Origin: Chara braunii
Lineage: Eukaryota > Streptophyta > Charophyceae > Charales > Characeae
Assembly (NCBI GenBank): GCA_003427395.1
Contig: BFEA01000105.1
Span: forward strand, 2,755,365-2,787,864
Direction: 5' to 3'
DNA length: 32,500 nt
Shown here: one piece after another, positions 21,493-31,514 of the stretch
How positions within the stretch are numbered: the stretch's first letter is position 1
Layout: every line of letters begins with the position of its first letter
Position numbers and translations under genes: made by a program
Notes under the pieces: generated by a model
Told to the model about the DNA's origin: nothing
Database searches by the model: none
The model's input: the letters and a program-made list of their open reading frames with translations, nothing else

Positions 21493-22203
21493 ATAAAAAG
21501 AATAAGTTTGATTTATAGACTGAGTATACCGTGTGACTCGCGGTTGTGTCTGATTATTTAGGTTGATTGAATGGTTGAATACAATAGAGAGTGTGTGGGC
21601 GCGCATAATTAAGGCGCGCGTTATCTCTTTTCTTGTTGAAGATTGTACAGTTGGTGCGGTTGTCGGCGAAATTTTTAGTTTTGAGTAAACTAAGACTAAA
21701 AGGTTGACAATGTCTGATGATTGGAAGGCTTGACTATGATATGTGCATACATATAGAGGGCGACGTCGACAACGGCACAGTTCTGCATGATGATCGAAAA
21801 GGAACGTAAAGGTAGAAGGGTGGAGATGAGCGACTGCGCGGTAGGCGCGAGGCTTGGCGACCGAAGGTTTAGTTGATAGGATGAGAGTGCGGCCTTGAAA
21901 CGTTTCAGTAGACCCGCGCGCCGCGTGGCACCCACTTGTATATAAATCCGTTAGCACTAGGCTCAGCCTTGGGCCTAGTACTATTGGTTATGATATCGAA
22001 CTTCCAACAGAGAGATTTAGGGATCAAGGCCAGCGGCGGCAGCATAGGAGTATCAGGGTGGGTAGGAGGAGCTTAGGGGTTGAGGGCTTGATGGGGCTGT
22101 ACCCTATGGTTTTGCTGCACAGGGCCGAGGTGGTACTTGCAATTTTTTTTCCTCCCCTCGCCATGCGGTTTTGTCTTTTGATTTTTGCGATTAGAATTTT
22201 AAG

Positions 22204-22238
<35 letters not shown>

Positions 22239-22990
22239 AGTTGTTTGACCTTATTGAGTAGGGTGTGGCGTTGTTTTTAGGAACCACTGATGGGGCCGCC
22301 GGTTTAGCCAGGTGGTGCGGTTGCCGACAGCGGGGAGGGAGGTAACTGACCCATGAGTTGGGGAAAGGCTAAGTGGCCCACCAACCACGATCTCCGGTGA
22401 GAGGTTTGAGTGTGAGCATGCCCGTCGGGGCCTGCGAGAAGGTGAATTATGCCTAGGGCAGGGATTAAGAGGCGGCTACCCACCTGGGGTTGTGCACAGA
22501 GACTTAAAACGGCGGTCAAGAAACTTTGACCACTCGCCCCTTTTGACGGGCTTGTCCGGATTCCCCGTGTTCAGGATGCTAGCGAAATTCCTCTACTCCA
22601 CCCGTCTTGAGACGCGGACCGTGGAATTCAATGTGCGTGCGGGCCAAAGGGGTGAATAGCCGCAGGAGCCAGAAGAAAACTTGGGTGGCGGGGCCCTCTG
22701 CAATATACCGCCCACCGCCGATGGCCTGTTGTGAAGGGTTTGGGTGTGTCACCGTGTGTGCAGTTGGGATCCCGAAAGAGGGAGAGCTCTGATCAAGCAG
22801 AGCAACTGGAGGGAAATGCTGGCGGAGGTCACAGCCACACCGATATGCGGGCCGTCTGTCGGGCTGGCACGTAGGGGCTAAGGGCCTGTCGCACCGTAGT
22901 AGCCGAGTTCCTCCGAATTTCTCTCAGGATAGTCGGAGCGGTTGAGCAGCGCTGAGAGGTGGCTGTCGGAATTGTCGATGTCGGGTCGTC
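21493..22990. other. No gene recognised; left flank of the Harbinger element
   Basis: A (TTA)n run of about 34 bp lies at 22204-22237. A 7-bp perfect stem (ACTAGGC/GCCTAGT) lies at about 21955-21980. The 156-codon minus-strand frame at 21487-21957 has no domain. GC rises to the right. Confidence 0.45.
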
Positions 22991-22993
22991 TAA

Positions 22994-23026
22994 GGGTCTG
23001 ATCCGACTACTCTTCTTTTTGGGGAG
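22994..23026 (+). repeat. Left terminal inverted repeat of the Harbinger element
   Basis: 33 bp starting GGGTCTGATCCGACTACTC and ending TTTTTGGGGAG. It is preceded by TAA. Confidence 0.9.
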
Positions 23027-23474
23027 TTTGAAAAAGAAGTGCAGTGCACGGGCCTGGTCCGTCGGTAGGGGAAAAGAAAACTCCAATCCCACTTGGCCGA
23101 TCTTTTGGGCACTTTTTCGAATTGTGAGGCGAGACTTCTTGGCGGGCAGTCGGTGGGAATTCCTGGACACAGCGTGGGGACTCCCCCGACCGTTGAGACA
23201 CGAGCGACAGAGATGTGTGGCCTTTCGTTGGTGTCGTCATTCACACAGTGTGTGGTACCCGCCGGCCTGGAACTTGGGCTTCTTTTCACCGAGTGCAAGT
23301 GACATGTATCGGGCCATACCAATACTTGCGCTTGGGTACTGAGCTGTTCCGCCCGTACCAATCACATCCGGTGGGACGGGTTGCTGCAGTCGTCCTCCTG
23401 CGAAGTCCCTCCGCCTGCCGCGTGGCAGATCGCAAGCGAAGACGACTGGGCTGTCATGGATGGAGTACGCGAGT

Positions 23475-23599
<125 letters not shown>

Positions 23600-23744
23600 C
23601 GCGCGAGTGCGCGCGTGCCATCGTCAGGAGGTCAACGTCGCGCGTGTTGCATCTGGGGGGGTGCGGTGTTGTGGGAAGGTTGACGTGGTGTGCGTCGTCG
23701 TTGATGCATGGTGTGCGTTCCCATTCACACGTGATTAGCAAAGC

Positions 23745-24579
23745 ATGGTAGTGCAACCACGTCTGCACAACTTCGCTGAAACACGTGGACGATTTCAACT
23801 GTTCCACCTACTATATCTCCATCCTTCGGACATAGCTTCACAAAATATGACACCTTTGAAGTTGGCGATGGTACTCGCCGCCGTTATTCGTTGGTTGAAG
23901 TTGAGGGAGCAAGTGGGTGTCATGTCGGCTTTCATGTTCATGCACGTCCTGACAACCATCGTCACCATGCACATCACCACAACCATGTTCTGCTTCCTCG
24001 CACACTGTGACCACGAGGTTGCAAGCGTCGCTGTCCACAGTCTCCCTCCGTTGAGAGGCAGGGGCAGGCGAAGGTTCTGGGTACGGAACATAGTAGGGGG
24101 CACTTGGGAGGAGTTGAACATGCGTGGAATGGGGCACGAGACAAAGTCCATGTGGTACACTCGCCTGACACAGGCCGTGTTCAATGAAGTTCTACAAACA
24201 ATCGCCCCGAGAATCCAGAGGATGAACACCAGCTTCAGGAACGCAATGTCGGCAGGTCTGAAGTTTGCATTCGCTCTTTATCGATGGGCAACAGGTGGTT
24301 ATTATAGACAGTGTGGCAACGACTTCGGGATGGGTTTGCATAGCGCGGTGAGATGTACGGACGACGTCGCTAGGAAATTTGTGGCGGAGTACGCACACAA
24401 GATTTTGTGGTCGACGGGGGTTCAGGCTGCAAGCGACTCTTGATTATTTTGAAGGGAAAGGGTTCCCGGGATGTTTCGGTCTCATAGATTGTGCTCATAT
24501 CTATATAGACAAACCGCGTGGCGATGAGGCGGAGGCGTATTACGATAGGAACAGGAAGTACTCCATCGTTGAGCCGTGA
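23745..24579 (+). pseudogene. PIF/Harbinger transposase, frameshifted and truncated
   Basis: The enzyme is a DDE nuclease that cuts and pastes the element in the nucleus. The first frame (232 codons from the ATG at 23745) has a hydrophobic N-terminal part, RRFWVR at about 109-114, then NAMSAGLKFAFALYRWATGG and FGMGLHSAVRCTDDVARKFV, the helix-turn-helix-like stretch of the family. A +1 frame change near 24410-24440 leads to LDYFEGKGFPGCFGLIDCAH, where IDCAH holds the first catalytic Asp, then IYIDKPRGDEAEAYYDRNRK. The protein stops at 24579 where an inserted LTR fragment begins. The second Asp and the Glu are missing and I do not find them downstream. Confidence 0.85.
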
Positions 24580-24770
24580 TTGCAGGTTTTGTTGTAGCTT
24601 GATTGAAGGGATGATTGGCTGAGCAACTGAATGATCGGGTTGCGTGGATTGACGGACGAATGATGTATAATTAAGACATGTGCTTACCTTTGTTGCCATG
24701 TGGACTGACGGCCCTAACCCGACCGGGCACCAACTTCCCGTGGCCCCGCCATGCCCCTTACCGTAGGCAA
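24579..24770 (+). repeat. Inverted fragment of the gypsy LTR inside the transposase
   Basis: The reverse complement matches 9384-9580 with about 6 differences in 195 bp. The match begins within a few bases of where transposase similarity ends. It is far closer to the 8692 LTR than the copy at 17465 is. I see no target duplication and the rest of the LTR is absent, so this is a fragment and not a solo LTR. Confidence 0.9.
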
Positions 24771-24905
24771 TGCATGTCATGGAAATGGGAACAGCCCAGC
24801 ATTCAGGAAAAATCTTCCCGTTGCACAAATATTCATGAACTCGAATAAAAAACAACGTCCACTCCGTGGATCGGCAACGGAACTAAAATATTCAAATTCT
24901 GAAAA

Positions 24906-25227
24906 ACAACATCCAAAATTGCCATAAAGGCATTGTACCGCCGTCTCTTCCTCACCCGTCTGCCACCCGAACTAGGGGGGGGGGGAATACAAACTGATCC
25001 ACTAAACATCGCTATTACATCTGCCATTCATTTATCCTGAGCAAAACATATGCCTATAACAGCTACAACATCCAAAATTGCCACAAAGGTATTGTACCGC
25101 CGTCTCTTCCTCACCCGTCTGCCACCCGAATGAGGGGGAAAAAAAAAGCAAATTGATCCACTAAACATCGGTATAATTACGTCTGCCATTCACACACCCG
25201 TCTGCAAAACATAGGCCTATCACAGTT
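24906..25227. repeat. Two tandem units of about 160 bp
   Basis: Unit 1 (24906-25064, 159 bp) and unit 2 (25065-25227) share ACATCCAAAATTGCC, GTACCGCCGTCTCTTCCTC and TGATCCACTAAACATCG in order; unit 2 has small indels in the poly(G)/poly(A) part. On the minus strand both contain the same peptide core (GGRRVRKRRRYN). Confidence 0.9.
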
Positions 25228-25436
25228 ACAACATGTGCAACTCGCCAAAAAACACTGCAGTAGCCGCAAACCTTCACGCGCGGGCTATCCTAGGCGATTG
25301 TATTCGAAGGTCGTCGAACCTAAAAACGTCAGTCAATGACCATCACAACCACCCTACTCTGTGCCTGCCATCCCGTTCGAAGTTCAGCTTATCCCGAGGC
25401 TCGGTTATGTGACGTCATGTCCGTAACGATGTGCCA

Positions 25437-26030
25437 TCACCGGCCTGGCCCTTGTGACGATTGACCGTCCATGCTCATCACCCTTCGCAGTTGATCTGCC
25501 ACAGCCGTGACCTCACGGCGATTGACATCTGGAGACGGAAGGGTGGCGGCGTGGGGAGAACGGGCAGTGGCGGGAGACGTGCTCAGACGCCGGTGCAACT
25601 GAGCTCTTGACGGGCTAGCTGATGCCGCATGGCCGATGGAGACATGCACTCTTGCGACGGTGGCTGGCCGCAATCCTCCAGGGCTCTGAAAAGAGCTCAC
25701 AAATATGTGACTGTCGGCCGACAAATGCATGGAGCCGTCCTCGTAGAGTGACAGCTGGTGCTGCAAACGTGCCACCTCCTCCCGCGGTGCGGCCACCGTT
25801 CTTTCTGTTTCTTCCGCTATTGAAAGCGCGACGGCCTCTCGCATGTTCGCGCTCTCCAACTCTCCCTGCAACCTTTTTAGCTCTCCTGCCATCTCTGACA
25901 CACGTGTGAACAGTACACCCCTTTTCCTCGAACGCTCGTGGGCCTGCTCTATCAAACGTCTATGGGTGAGTGCAAAATCGCCCGCCATGTCGATGACCTC
26001 CAAGACACCAGTTATGGGTTGGGAAGACAT
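25437..26030 (-). CDS. Hypothetical 197-aa protein with coiled-coil segment
   Basis: The first ATG in the open frame is at 26030. Residues about 22-97 have a charged heptad-like pattern (AGELKRLQGELESAN, IAEETERTVAAPREEVARLQ), as in a dimerising coiled coil. The rest is Ser/Pro/Ala-rich. It lies downstream of the SANT-like ORF on the same strand, 340 bp away, inside the same transposon. It could be a 3' exon of that gene, a separate element gene, or a captured host piece. An in-frame stop lies a few codons upstream of the ATG, and I could not find a convincing splice acceptor that gives a continuous frame. Confidence 0.45.
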   Translation of the reverse strand: MSSQPITGVLEVIDMAGDFALTHRRLIEQAHERSRKRGVLFTRVSEMAGELKRLQGELESANMREAVALSIAEETERTVAAPREEVARLQHQLSLYEDGSMHLSADSHIFVSSFQSPGGLRPATVARVHVSIGHAASASPSRAQLHRRLSTSPATARSPHAATLPSPDVNRREVTAVADQLRRVMSMDGQSSQGPGR

Positions 26031-26180
26031 GAAGCGCCTCAAACCGAGTATTTACCCTGCAAGAAGTCGACGAGGCACGACAGGTGGCATCCGAGAGTGG
26101 TCAGTTTGTGTCCGCTACGTCGGCAAAGCACCACCTGCGCTAAAAATGCTGAAAGGACGCCACCCAGGCTGCACGGACAG

Positions 26181-26207
26181 AAAAAAAAAAAAAAAAAAAA
26201 AAAAAAA
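26181..26207 (+). repeat. Poly(A) run, 27 bp
   Basis: An A homopolymer lies between the two minus-strand ORFs of the Harbinger element. On the minus strand it is poly(T), which could be part of an intron polypyrimidine tract. Confidence 0.95.
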
Positions 26208-26369
26208 CACAAAAAAAGTCAGCATTCGAACCCAAACTCTACACGAACATCGAAGCACGGGAATCCTGCAAGGTCCGGACCGATACCACAAACATGTCAC
26301 TTCGACATCCCGCCTGTGTGACGCCCATCACCGCTGCCGTTACCATCACCACTGCCGCGAGCAGATCCA

Positions 26370-27743
26370 TTATGTCCCGCCATCGACCCAACAAGCATCG
26401 TGAAGCACTGCAGAAGTGTGGCATTCCCTGCAGGCTGCAGCCATGGTTTTGTTAAGACCATCCATGGCGTTAACGAAACTACCAGCTAGTTTCTCCGCTT
26501 GTTGGTCCGTGGCATCGACAAGAGACTGTAAATGAAAGGGCGAAGAGCTCCCGAGTGGTTCCTCCAATGAACTGTCCGATGAGCGCCCCCTACCATGTCC
26601 TCGACCTCCCCCGGTGTGTCGGTGTTTGGATCCATCACGACAATCGCTGTCCACCCTCCTGCGAGGCGCACCAGACTCCCCCCCTCCTCCATTATCGTCG
26701 TCATCTGTGTTCGCATTACTGCCTCCTCCTTGCAGATGAACGGACTGCATGAGACCCTCGCAGGACCCGTCCTTCTTCTGAAGCTTCGAATGAAGGGCGT
26801 CGAAATACTGTTTTTCGTAAGTGAGAGGGAGGAAACACTCCCTCCTTTCTGTCCTGCTCATGTTCCAAGAAATGCGCTCTCCTGAACATCCATGGAAATC
26901 CCGGATCCTTTTTGCGTGGTCGAGGAGGAGATAATACCTCCTCTCACATTCTGCCTGCCCACGATCGATACCAAGTTGTTTAAGCTTGCTAATGATCCAC
27001 GCGTATTTCTCCTTCCTCCCCCTCATCTTCTGCCTCCCTTGCCTTTGTTGTTGCATCATGTCTTCTTCGAATAGCAAGCGCAGCAAAGCCAGACTCTCGT
27101 CGAACCCCCAATCACCCGAACTCTTCTTTTGCTGCCCCTTTCCATTGCTTTTTCCACCACGGAAACCACCATCCGGCACTGCACCCCCGCGTTCATGGGC
27201 GGTTGATTCTGACACTTGTGCAGCCGGGATATTTGCTTCATTATCTTTGTCGATCGTGGCACTTCCACCGCATTGTGTGGCAGCAATGTCGACGTCATCA
27301 ACCGCCCACGCATCACCCATGCCGGCGTCCATGCATGCCCCCTCCTCCTTACCTTCTTCGACACCCGTGGGAACGGATGTGCTCGTCGGTGATTCCCACG
27401 CAACGTCGACGGGAGGTGTGCGCTGGCGAATGGGACTGTCCGACCGCCGATTGTTGTGCACATGCAAGGAGTGGAGGCCACGTGGCGATGGTGATCTTGG
27501 CAACGACAAACGACTGGGGCTATCCGTGGAAGGATTCCCCTGCACTTGTGGTGGGGGGAAGCCACGTGGCTGTGATGAAAAGGCCGCAGTCTGACGACCA
27601 TCAGCCCCAAAATGTGTGGTGGACACGCCGGCTGCAGGCCTCTCATCCGCCAACGCGCTTGCCGAATCTGCCATAAAGTATTGTCCATCCCCTGCGCCTG
27701 GTATGCCCTGCCCGCCACTGTGGACATGGCCTTCACGTGCCAT
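26370..27743 (-). CDS. SANT/trihelix-like DNA-binding protein of the Harbinger element
   Basis: An intact 457-codon ATG frame. Residues 1-210 are low-complexity Pro/Ser/Gly-rich. Residues about 211-320 form a Myb/SANT-like (trihelix-type) domain: WGFDESLALLRLLFEED, KYAWIISKLKQLGIDR with the central Trp, then CERRYYLLLDHAKRIRDF and LTYEKQYFDAL. An acidic/Gly-rich linker (NTDDDDNGGGGE) and an Arg/His/Gly-rich stretch follow, then a helical C-terminus (ATDQQAEKLAGSFVNAMDGL). In PIF/Harbinger elements a Myb/SANT-like protein binds the element ends and helps the transposase. Here it faces the transposase gene (convergent). It is intact although the transposase is not, so it could act on other copies in trans. 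Confidence 0.8.
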   Translation of the reverse strand: MAREGHVHSGGQGIPGAGDGQYFMADSASALADERPAAGVSTTHFGADGRQTAAFSSQPRGFPPPQVQGNPSTDSPSRLSLPRSPSPRGLHSLHVHNNRRSDSPIRQRTPPVDVAWESPTSTSVPTGVEEGKEEGACMDAGMGDAWAVDDVDIAATQCGGSATIDKDNEANIPAAQVSESTAHERGGAVPDGGFRGGKSNGKGQQKKSSGDWGFDESLALLRLLFEEDMMQQQRQGRQKMRGRKEKYAWIISKLKQLGIDRGQAECERRYYLLLDHAKRIRDFHGCSGERISWNMSRTERRECFLPLTYEKQYFDALHSKLQKKDGSCEGLMQSVHLQGGGSNANTDDDDNGGGGESGAPRRRVDSDCRDGSKHRHTGGGRGHGRGRSSDSSLEEPLGSSSPFHLQSLVDATDQQAEKLAGSFVNAMDGLNKTMAAACRECHTSAVLHDACWVDGGT

Positions 27744-28297
27744 CCCCCATGGAAGTTCGGATGAGCCAACAGCAGACTGCTCTGGAGCGGCAGTGCCGCC
27801 ACGTGATCATGGAAAGTTGTCAGCTTCGCCGATTAACGCGCTGAAACTGCCAGTCGTCGTTCTTCTCGTCTGTGTGTTGTACGCGGAAGTGTGGAAATTC
27901 TTGAAATTTGGCAATGGCGGCAAACCTCCCGGCACGGGGGGGGCAGGTCGACCTACTGTGCAGTCGAGTCGGTGGGAAACGATATTCGAGGACAGCCCAT
28001 ACTGCGAGGTTGAAGATGGCGGGAAGTCGTGGATGCTGCTCGCGTTCGTTGCCGGCGACGGCGTGGGTGACCGGCGGCCTTGGGTCGAACGGTGGTGGTC
28101 CATACCTATCTGAAGCTGAAGCACGTGGCAGCTGCTCCGCTGGATTCGACTCCCACTGCGCCGACACACCTGATGTTCGATGTTGGTGGCAGAGAACACA
28201 AACTCCACACAACCTCGGTATAGGTGTGGGAATGCGACTCCCACAACAACGACGGACACTACAAAGCACCCACGAGGATGGAATGGAAACACGAAAG
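27744..28297. other. Leader region upstream of the SANT-like ORF; no gene assigned
   Basis: Long open frames overlap on both strands, as expected for GC-rich sequence. The minus-strand frame 27807-28337 (176 codons) could hold a 5' exon of the SANT-like gene, but it has no domain and I cannot show a splice junction. Confidence 0.35.
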
Positions 28298-28437
28298 AAG
28301 CAGGCACAACGAGGGCTATGGCAAGATGCACGCACAACGATGGCTATGGCAAGATGCAGGCGCAGTGGCGGCTATGGAAAGATGCAGGTCCATAGAGGGC
28401 TATGGGAAGATGCAGGCGCAACGATGGCTATGGCAAG
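28298..28437 (+). repeat. 28-bp minisatellite, about 4.5 units
   Basis: Units starting GGCTATGGCAAGATGC lie at 28314, 28342, 28370 and 28398, with partial units on both sides. The period of 28 is not a multiple of 3, so open frames across it change phase and are not coding. Confidence 0.92.
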
Positions 28438-28811
28438 CAGAACACTGCGCGCCCACTATCCGGTGTCAGAGAGTAGGAGTTTTGCACCGAGCTTCGGGAG
28501 CGTGGTCGAGGAGGAAGTGGGTATGGCATCTCCCACCACCGCCGAATGCTGATGCGTGCAACAGGCGGACCAACACGCGTAGGCGATGGATAGCAGGCGT
28601 GGATGGAAGGGTATGGCATGTTGTACGGTTGCCGATGGCAATCCTGGCGTTGTACGAACGAACTGGCAACTTTCAAAATCAAGGCCACACCCACTGGCAG
28701 GCTATGGGACCCGTGGGACCGTGGCCGTGGCTACGGCCTACCGGATACGATGACACTGTCACACAAGTTTTGGGACCATGGACATTCCTGCCACAAACCA
28801 ACGGACAAGGG

Positions 28812-28843
28812 AAAAAAAAAAAAAAAACNAAAAAAAAAAAAAA
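28812..28843 (+). repeat. Poly(A) with an ambiguous base
   Basis: A16, then C and N (28829), then A14. The N marks unresolved homopolymer length. Confidence 0.95.
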
Positions 28844-28880
28844 CACGCCTTCTTTTTTGGATGAGGGACGGGGGTTGGCG

Positions 28881-29416
28881 GGGCTGATCTGACCTCTCTT
28901 CTTTTTGGGGAGAAGTGGCATTTTCTGGGATCCCACTTCTTCCCACTTTCTCAGGTCTTCCCGTAGGTCTCGGAGGGGAGTGGAAACAAATATCTATGTG
29001 GCAGTTTGTCCGCGACTCACGCTGCAGTAGTTCTACCAGAAAACAAAAGAGGAGGATGGGCAATTTTGTTTTTCCCCAAAATCCGGTGGGCTACCTGGTC
29101 CTCTCCTCTATTTGACAGCACGTTCCTTTCCCCTTGGTCCGCCGCCAAAATCGTAAAAGTCCCGGTATTGCTGGCCAAGTGGGATCCGAAATCACTTTTC
29201 CATTCCTCAAGGGGCGGACCCGCCCGAAGCGGTTCTTTTTGGTTCTCCCTGAAAAGAAGAGAAGTCTTCTTGTTTTCGGTAGCAACTACCGAGGTGAGGG
29301 TCGCGGACGGACAGCCACGTCGTCATTTGTTTCCACACACCTCCGAACGTCTCGGGGACGCCACACAACGCGGGGAGAGGTGTCTCCCCAAAAAGAAGAG
29401 TAGTCGGATCAGAGCC
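28881..29416. repeat. Fold-back right end of the Harbinger element with an internal terminus copy
   Basis: A copy of the terminal repeat at 28881-28912 (about 29 of 33 positions) faces the true right end at 29384-29416. Beyond it, 28967-29060 and the reverse complement of 29255-29350 align (shared GTGGAAACAAAT, GTCCGCGAC and GAAAACAA). The 536 bp could fold as one large hairpin. TAA flanks only the right side, so an independent MITE insertion is not supported by a target duplication. Confidence 0.75.
29384..29416 (-). repeat. Right terminal inverted repeat of the Harbinger element
   Basis: Inverted copy of 22994-23026 with one mismatch (third base). It is followed by TAA at 29417-29419. Confidence 0.9.
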
Positions 29417-29419
29417 TAA

Positions 29420-30585
29420 CTCGTGTCAAGCGAGCGAAGCGGACAACCACCAGAGTGAGGAAGGAAAGGAAGTGACGGGCAACGAGTAGGAGGGAGGAAA
29501 AGGCAGAAGGAACCTAGGCGCGAATACGCGCTGGGTGCGTTCGACGACGCAGATGGTGAGGGACGAGTGGGGGCGCAGCGAGGACATGGCAACATGCGGA
29601 ATCCTTCATGGAATTAGGCGAGGGCGGAGCCTAAGTGCGGGTTTTAAGGGTTGGCGAGCCTGAATATGAAGATAGTTTTGGAAGAAGGGTAGTAGATAGA
29701 GAGATAAAAGAGAAATAGACTTTAATAGAGTGCGGGGAGAGGTCGGGGAAGACGCCGAGGGAAGAACGAAAGTTTGCTGATCTTCTTGTTTTCTGAATCG
29801 TTTCGGGCAAGTAAAAGTGTTAGCCGGGGATTATCAGGATTTACGATTCCAAATCTGCGGTTGGATAGAACAGCGAAGTAGTAGGAAGTGTGGTTGGAGA
29901 GAACTGCGGTGCGCGAAGGTGTTAGAAAGAAGGATATGGCGGGGCTGGATTTCACTCGGTTCTTTAGGACTCCTGGCGAGATAGAGCTATAGGTAAAAGA
30001 TCACGGGTACTGCGACTCTGGTAGTGACAATAGTATTAGCAAAGAAAAGTTAGTATTAGTAGCAGGAGAACCGGGACTGTGTGGAACTTACGGGAACAAA
30101 TCTGAAAAAAATATGGGGATGTATCTTCGCACACTTTACTAGACGATTCATTTTCGTATTACGAGAATGGTCAGCCGATCACAGTTCGCAGCTCTTCCCG
30201 TTCGTTGTGCACCAAGGTCACGATCGTCGCCCTCCTGTGTTTTGCCCGGCCTGGGCGACACTAATGTCGCAATTGTGCAGGCGATGTATCTATTCATGTT
30301 CTAGCAGAAGATTTTCACCCATTCTTGTATAAAGATTCGTGTTGCAAGATCGCCGAGGCCATTCATCGCACGATTGTGCTTGTAGGCTGTAGCCATCCTG
30401 TTGGCTATCCCACCCCGCGTGCTGTTGCGTGTCCCGCTTGTGACTCTGTCCCTACCTTCTTTTACTAACAAGTTTGAACAAACCTGGCCGTATTAATGAC
30501 CACGTGCGTTCGAATGTAGGAACTGGAAAAAAAAGGGAGAGAAGAGATGAAAAAGGGGGATAGTAAACTCACCTCGTAATTCTGC
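29420..30585. other. No gene recognised; right flank of the Harbinger element
   Basis: Purine-rich to about 29800, then mixed. No domain or repeat family is recognised on either strand. Confidence 0.45.
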
Positions 30586-30587
30586 AT

Positions 30588-30675
30588 GGTCGTTCCTAGT
30601 TGGTAGAGCAATCTGTCTGATTGAGAGACAGAAATATCTTTCTTGATTCTATGGTTGGTGGTTGCGACCCCAACC
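30588..30675 (+). other. Degenerate tRNA-like segment
   Basis: CTAGTTGGTAGAGCA resembles a tRNA D-arm/A box. TCTGTCT-GATTGAG-AGACAGA forms a 7-bp stem with a 7-base loop at the anticodon-arm position, and GGTTGCGACCCCAACC resembles a T-arm. The spacer before the T-arm is too long for a normal tRNA, and the loop lacks the T before the anticodon. It may be a SINE head, a tRNA relic, or chance. Confidence 0.25.
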
Positions 30676-31095
30676 CTGTTTCTGATGACTGTGATACTAC
30701 TCGTCTCTGTGTTTGCCAACATGATTGTTAAGCTGCCTGTCACGTTCGTCGATTGCTTGTTGTATTGCTTACTGCGGTAGCCATTACAGTGCATACTGAG
30801 GTCTACTCGTGAGCGTAGCGGTGCAACTATACTCTCTGGACAAGCGGATACTTACCTAACTATCGCATTGATGAGTTGTTTCAACTTGTTTGCATTTGGC
30901 CAGGGATCTGAGGAAGTCGCCGACACTATTAAGTGAGTCTGTGGACGTCGGGGGTTAGAGCAGGTTGAACTGTTGTACGAAGTTCCTTGAGTTAGAGTTA
31001 ATGTTGAGCTTATTAGTACGGTTTTCTTTCAAAGCTCGCTGTTTTGGTGGTCCTTTTGTTGAGTTATTAACGGAGCTGTTATCCTATACTGCCAT

Positions 31096-31271
31096 TGTGA
31101 CGAATCCAAGACTCGAACACACTGTCAACGGCTTGGCGGGCAGACACCTAACCATAAGGCTAAGTGGGGTGGGGTGAAAGTGAAGCCCCAGGACTCAAAC
31201 CTGAATACCTCACCCCACCCCAGCACGGAATCCCACGACGGAGATCCCGCAACCGGATGTACCCAACCACA
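31096..31271 (-). repeat. tRNA-related (SINE-like) repeat, copy A, 176 bp
   Basis: On the minus strand a pol III B box GTTCGAGTC (31110-31118, full match to GWTCRANNC) lies 33 bases after a near-A box TAGCCTTATGG (31152-31162). That is the normal tRNA spacing. A second B-box-like GTTTGAGTC lies upstream in the same unit. The anticodon arm does not fold, so it is not a functional tRNA gene. Confidence 0.65.
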
Positions 31272-31338
31272 CTTCCACTCCACTGTTGCAGCCACACTTC
31301 CGTAGTACTATTTCTACGGTGGTTACTGCGAGTAAGCA

Positions 31339-31514
31339 TGTGACGAATCCAAGACTTGAACACACTGTCAACGGCTTAGCGGGCAGACACCTAACCATAA
31401 GGCTAAGTGGGCTGGGGTGAAAGTGAAGCCCCAGGACTCAAACCTGAATGCCTCACCCCACCCCAGCACGAAATCCCACGACGGATATCCCGCGACCCGG
31501 TGTACCCAACCACA
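31339..31514 (-). repeat. tRNA-related (SINE-like) repeat, copy B, 176 bp
   Basis: Direct copy of 31096-31271 offset by 243 bp, about 94% identical by eye. Its B box GTTCAAGTC still fits the consensus, and the A box is unchanged. The 67 bp between the copies are not part of the repeat. Confidence 0.75.

Noticed and set aside
21487-21957. 156-codon minus-strand frame
   Set aside because: No domain or composition bias; the neighbouring rRNA fragment and transposon debris make a gene unlikely.
22300-22410. A-box-like TAGCCAGGTGG with GGTTTGAGTG downstream
   Set aside because: The spacing is about 100 bases, both words are imperfect and no cloverleaf arms are present.
24906-25227. CRISPR-like or satellite array
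   Set aside because: There are only two units, adjacent and without spacers, and the window is eukaryotic.
27908-28892. Overlapping plus-strand frames of 214 and 222 codons
   Set aside because: They run through the 28-bp minisatellite and a poly(A)/N stretch, whose period changes the frame. There are no domain features.
28881-29416. Independent MITE insertion at the Harbinger right end
   Set aside because: There is no TAA or other 3-bp duplication on its left side, whereas the outer ends at 22994 and 29416 do share TAA. Kept only as an alternative.
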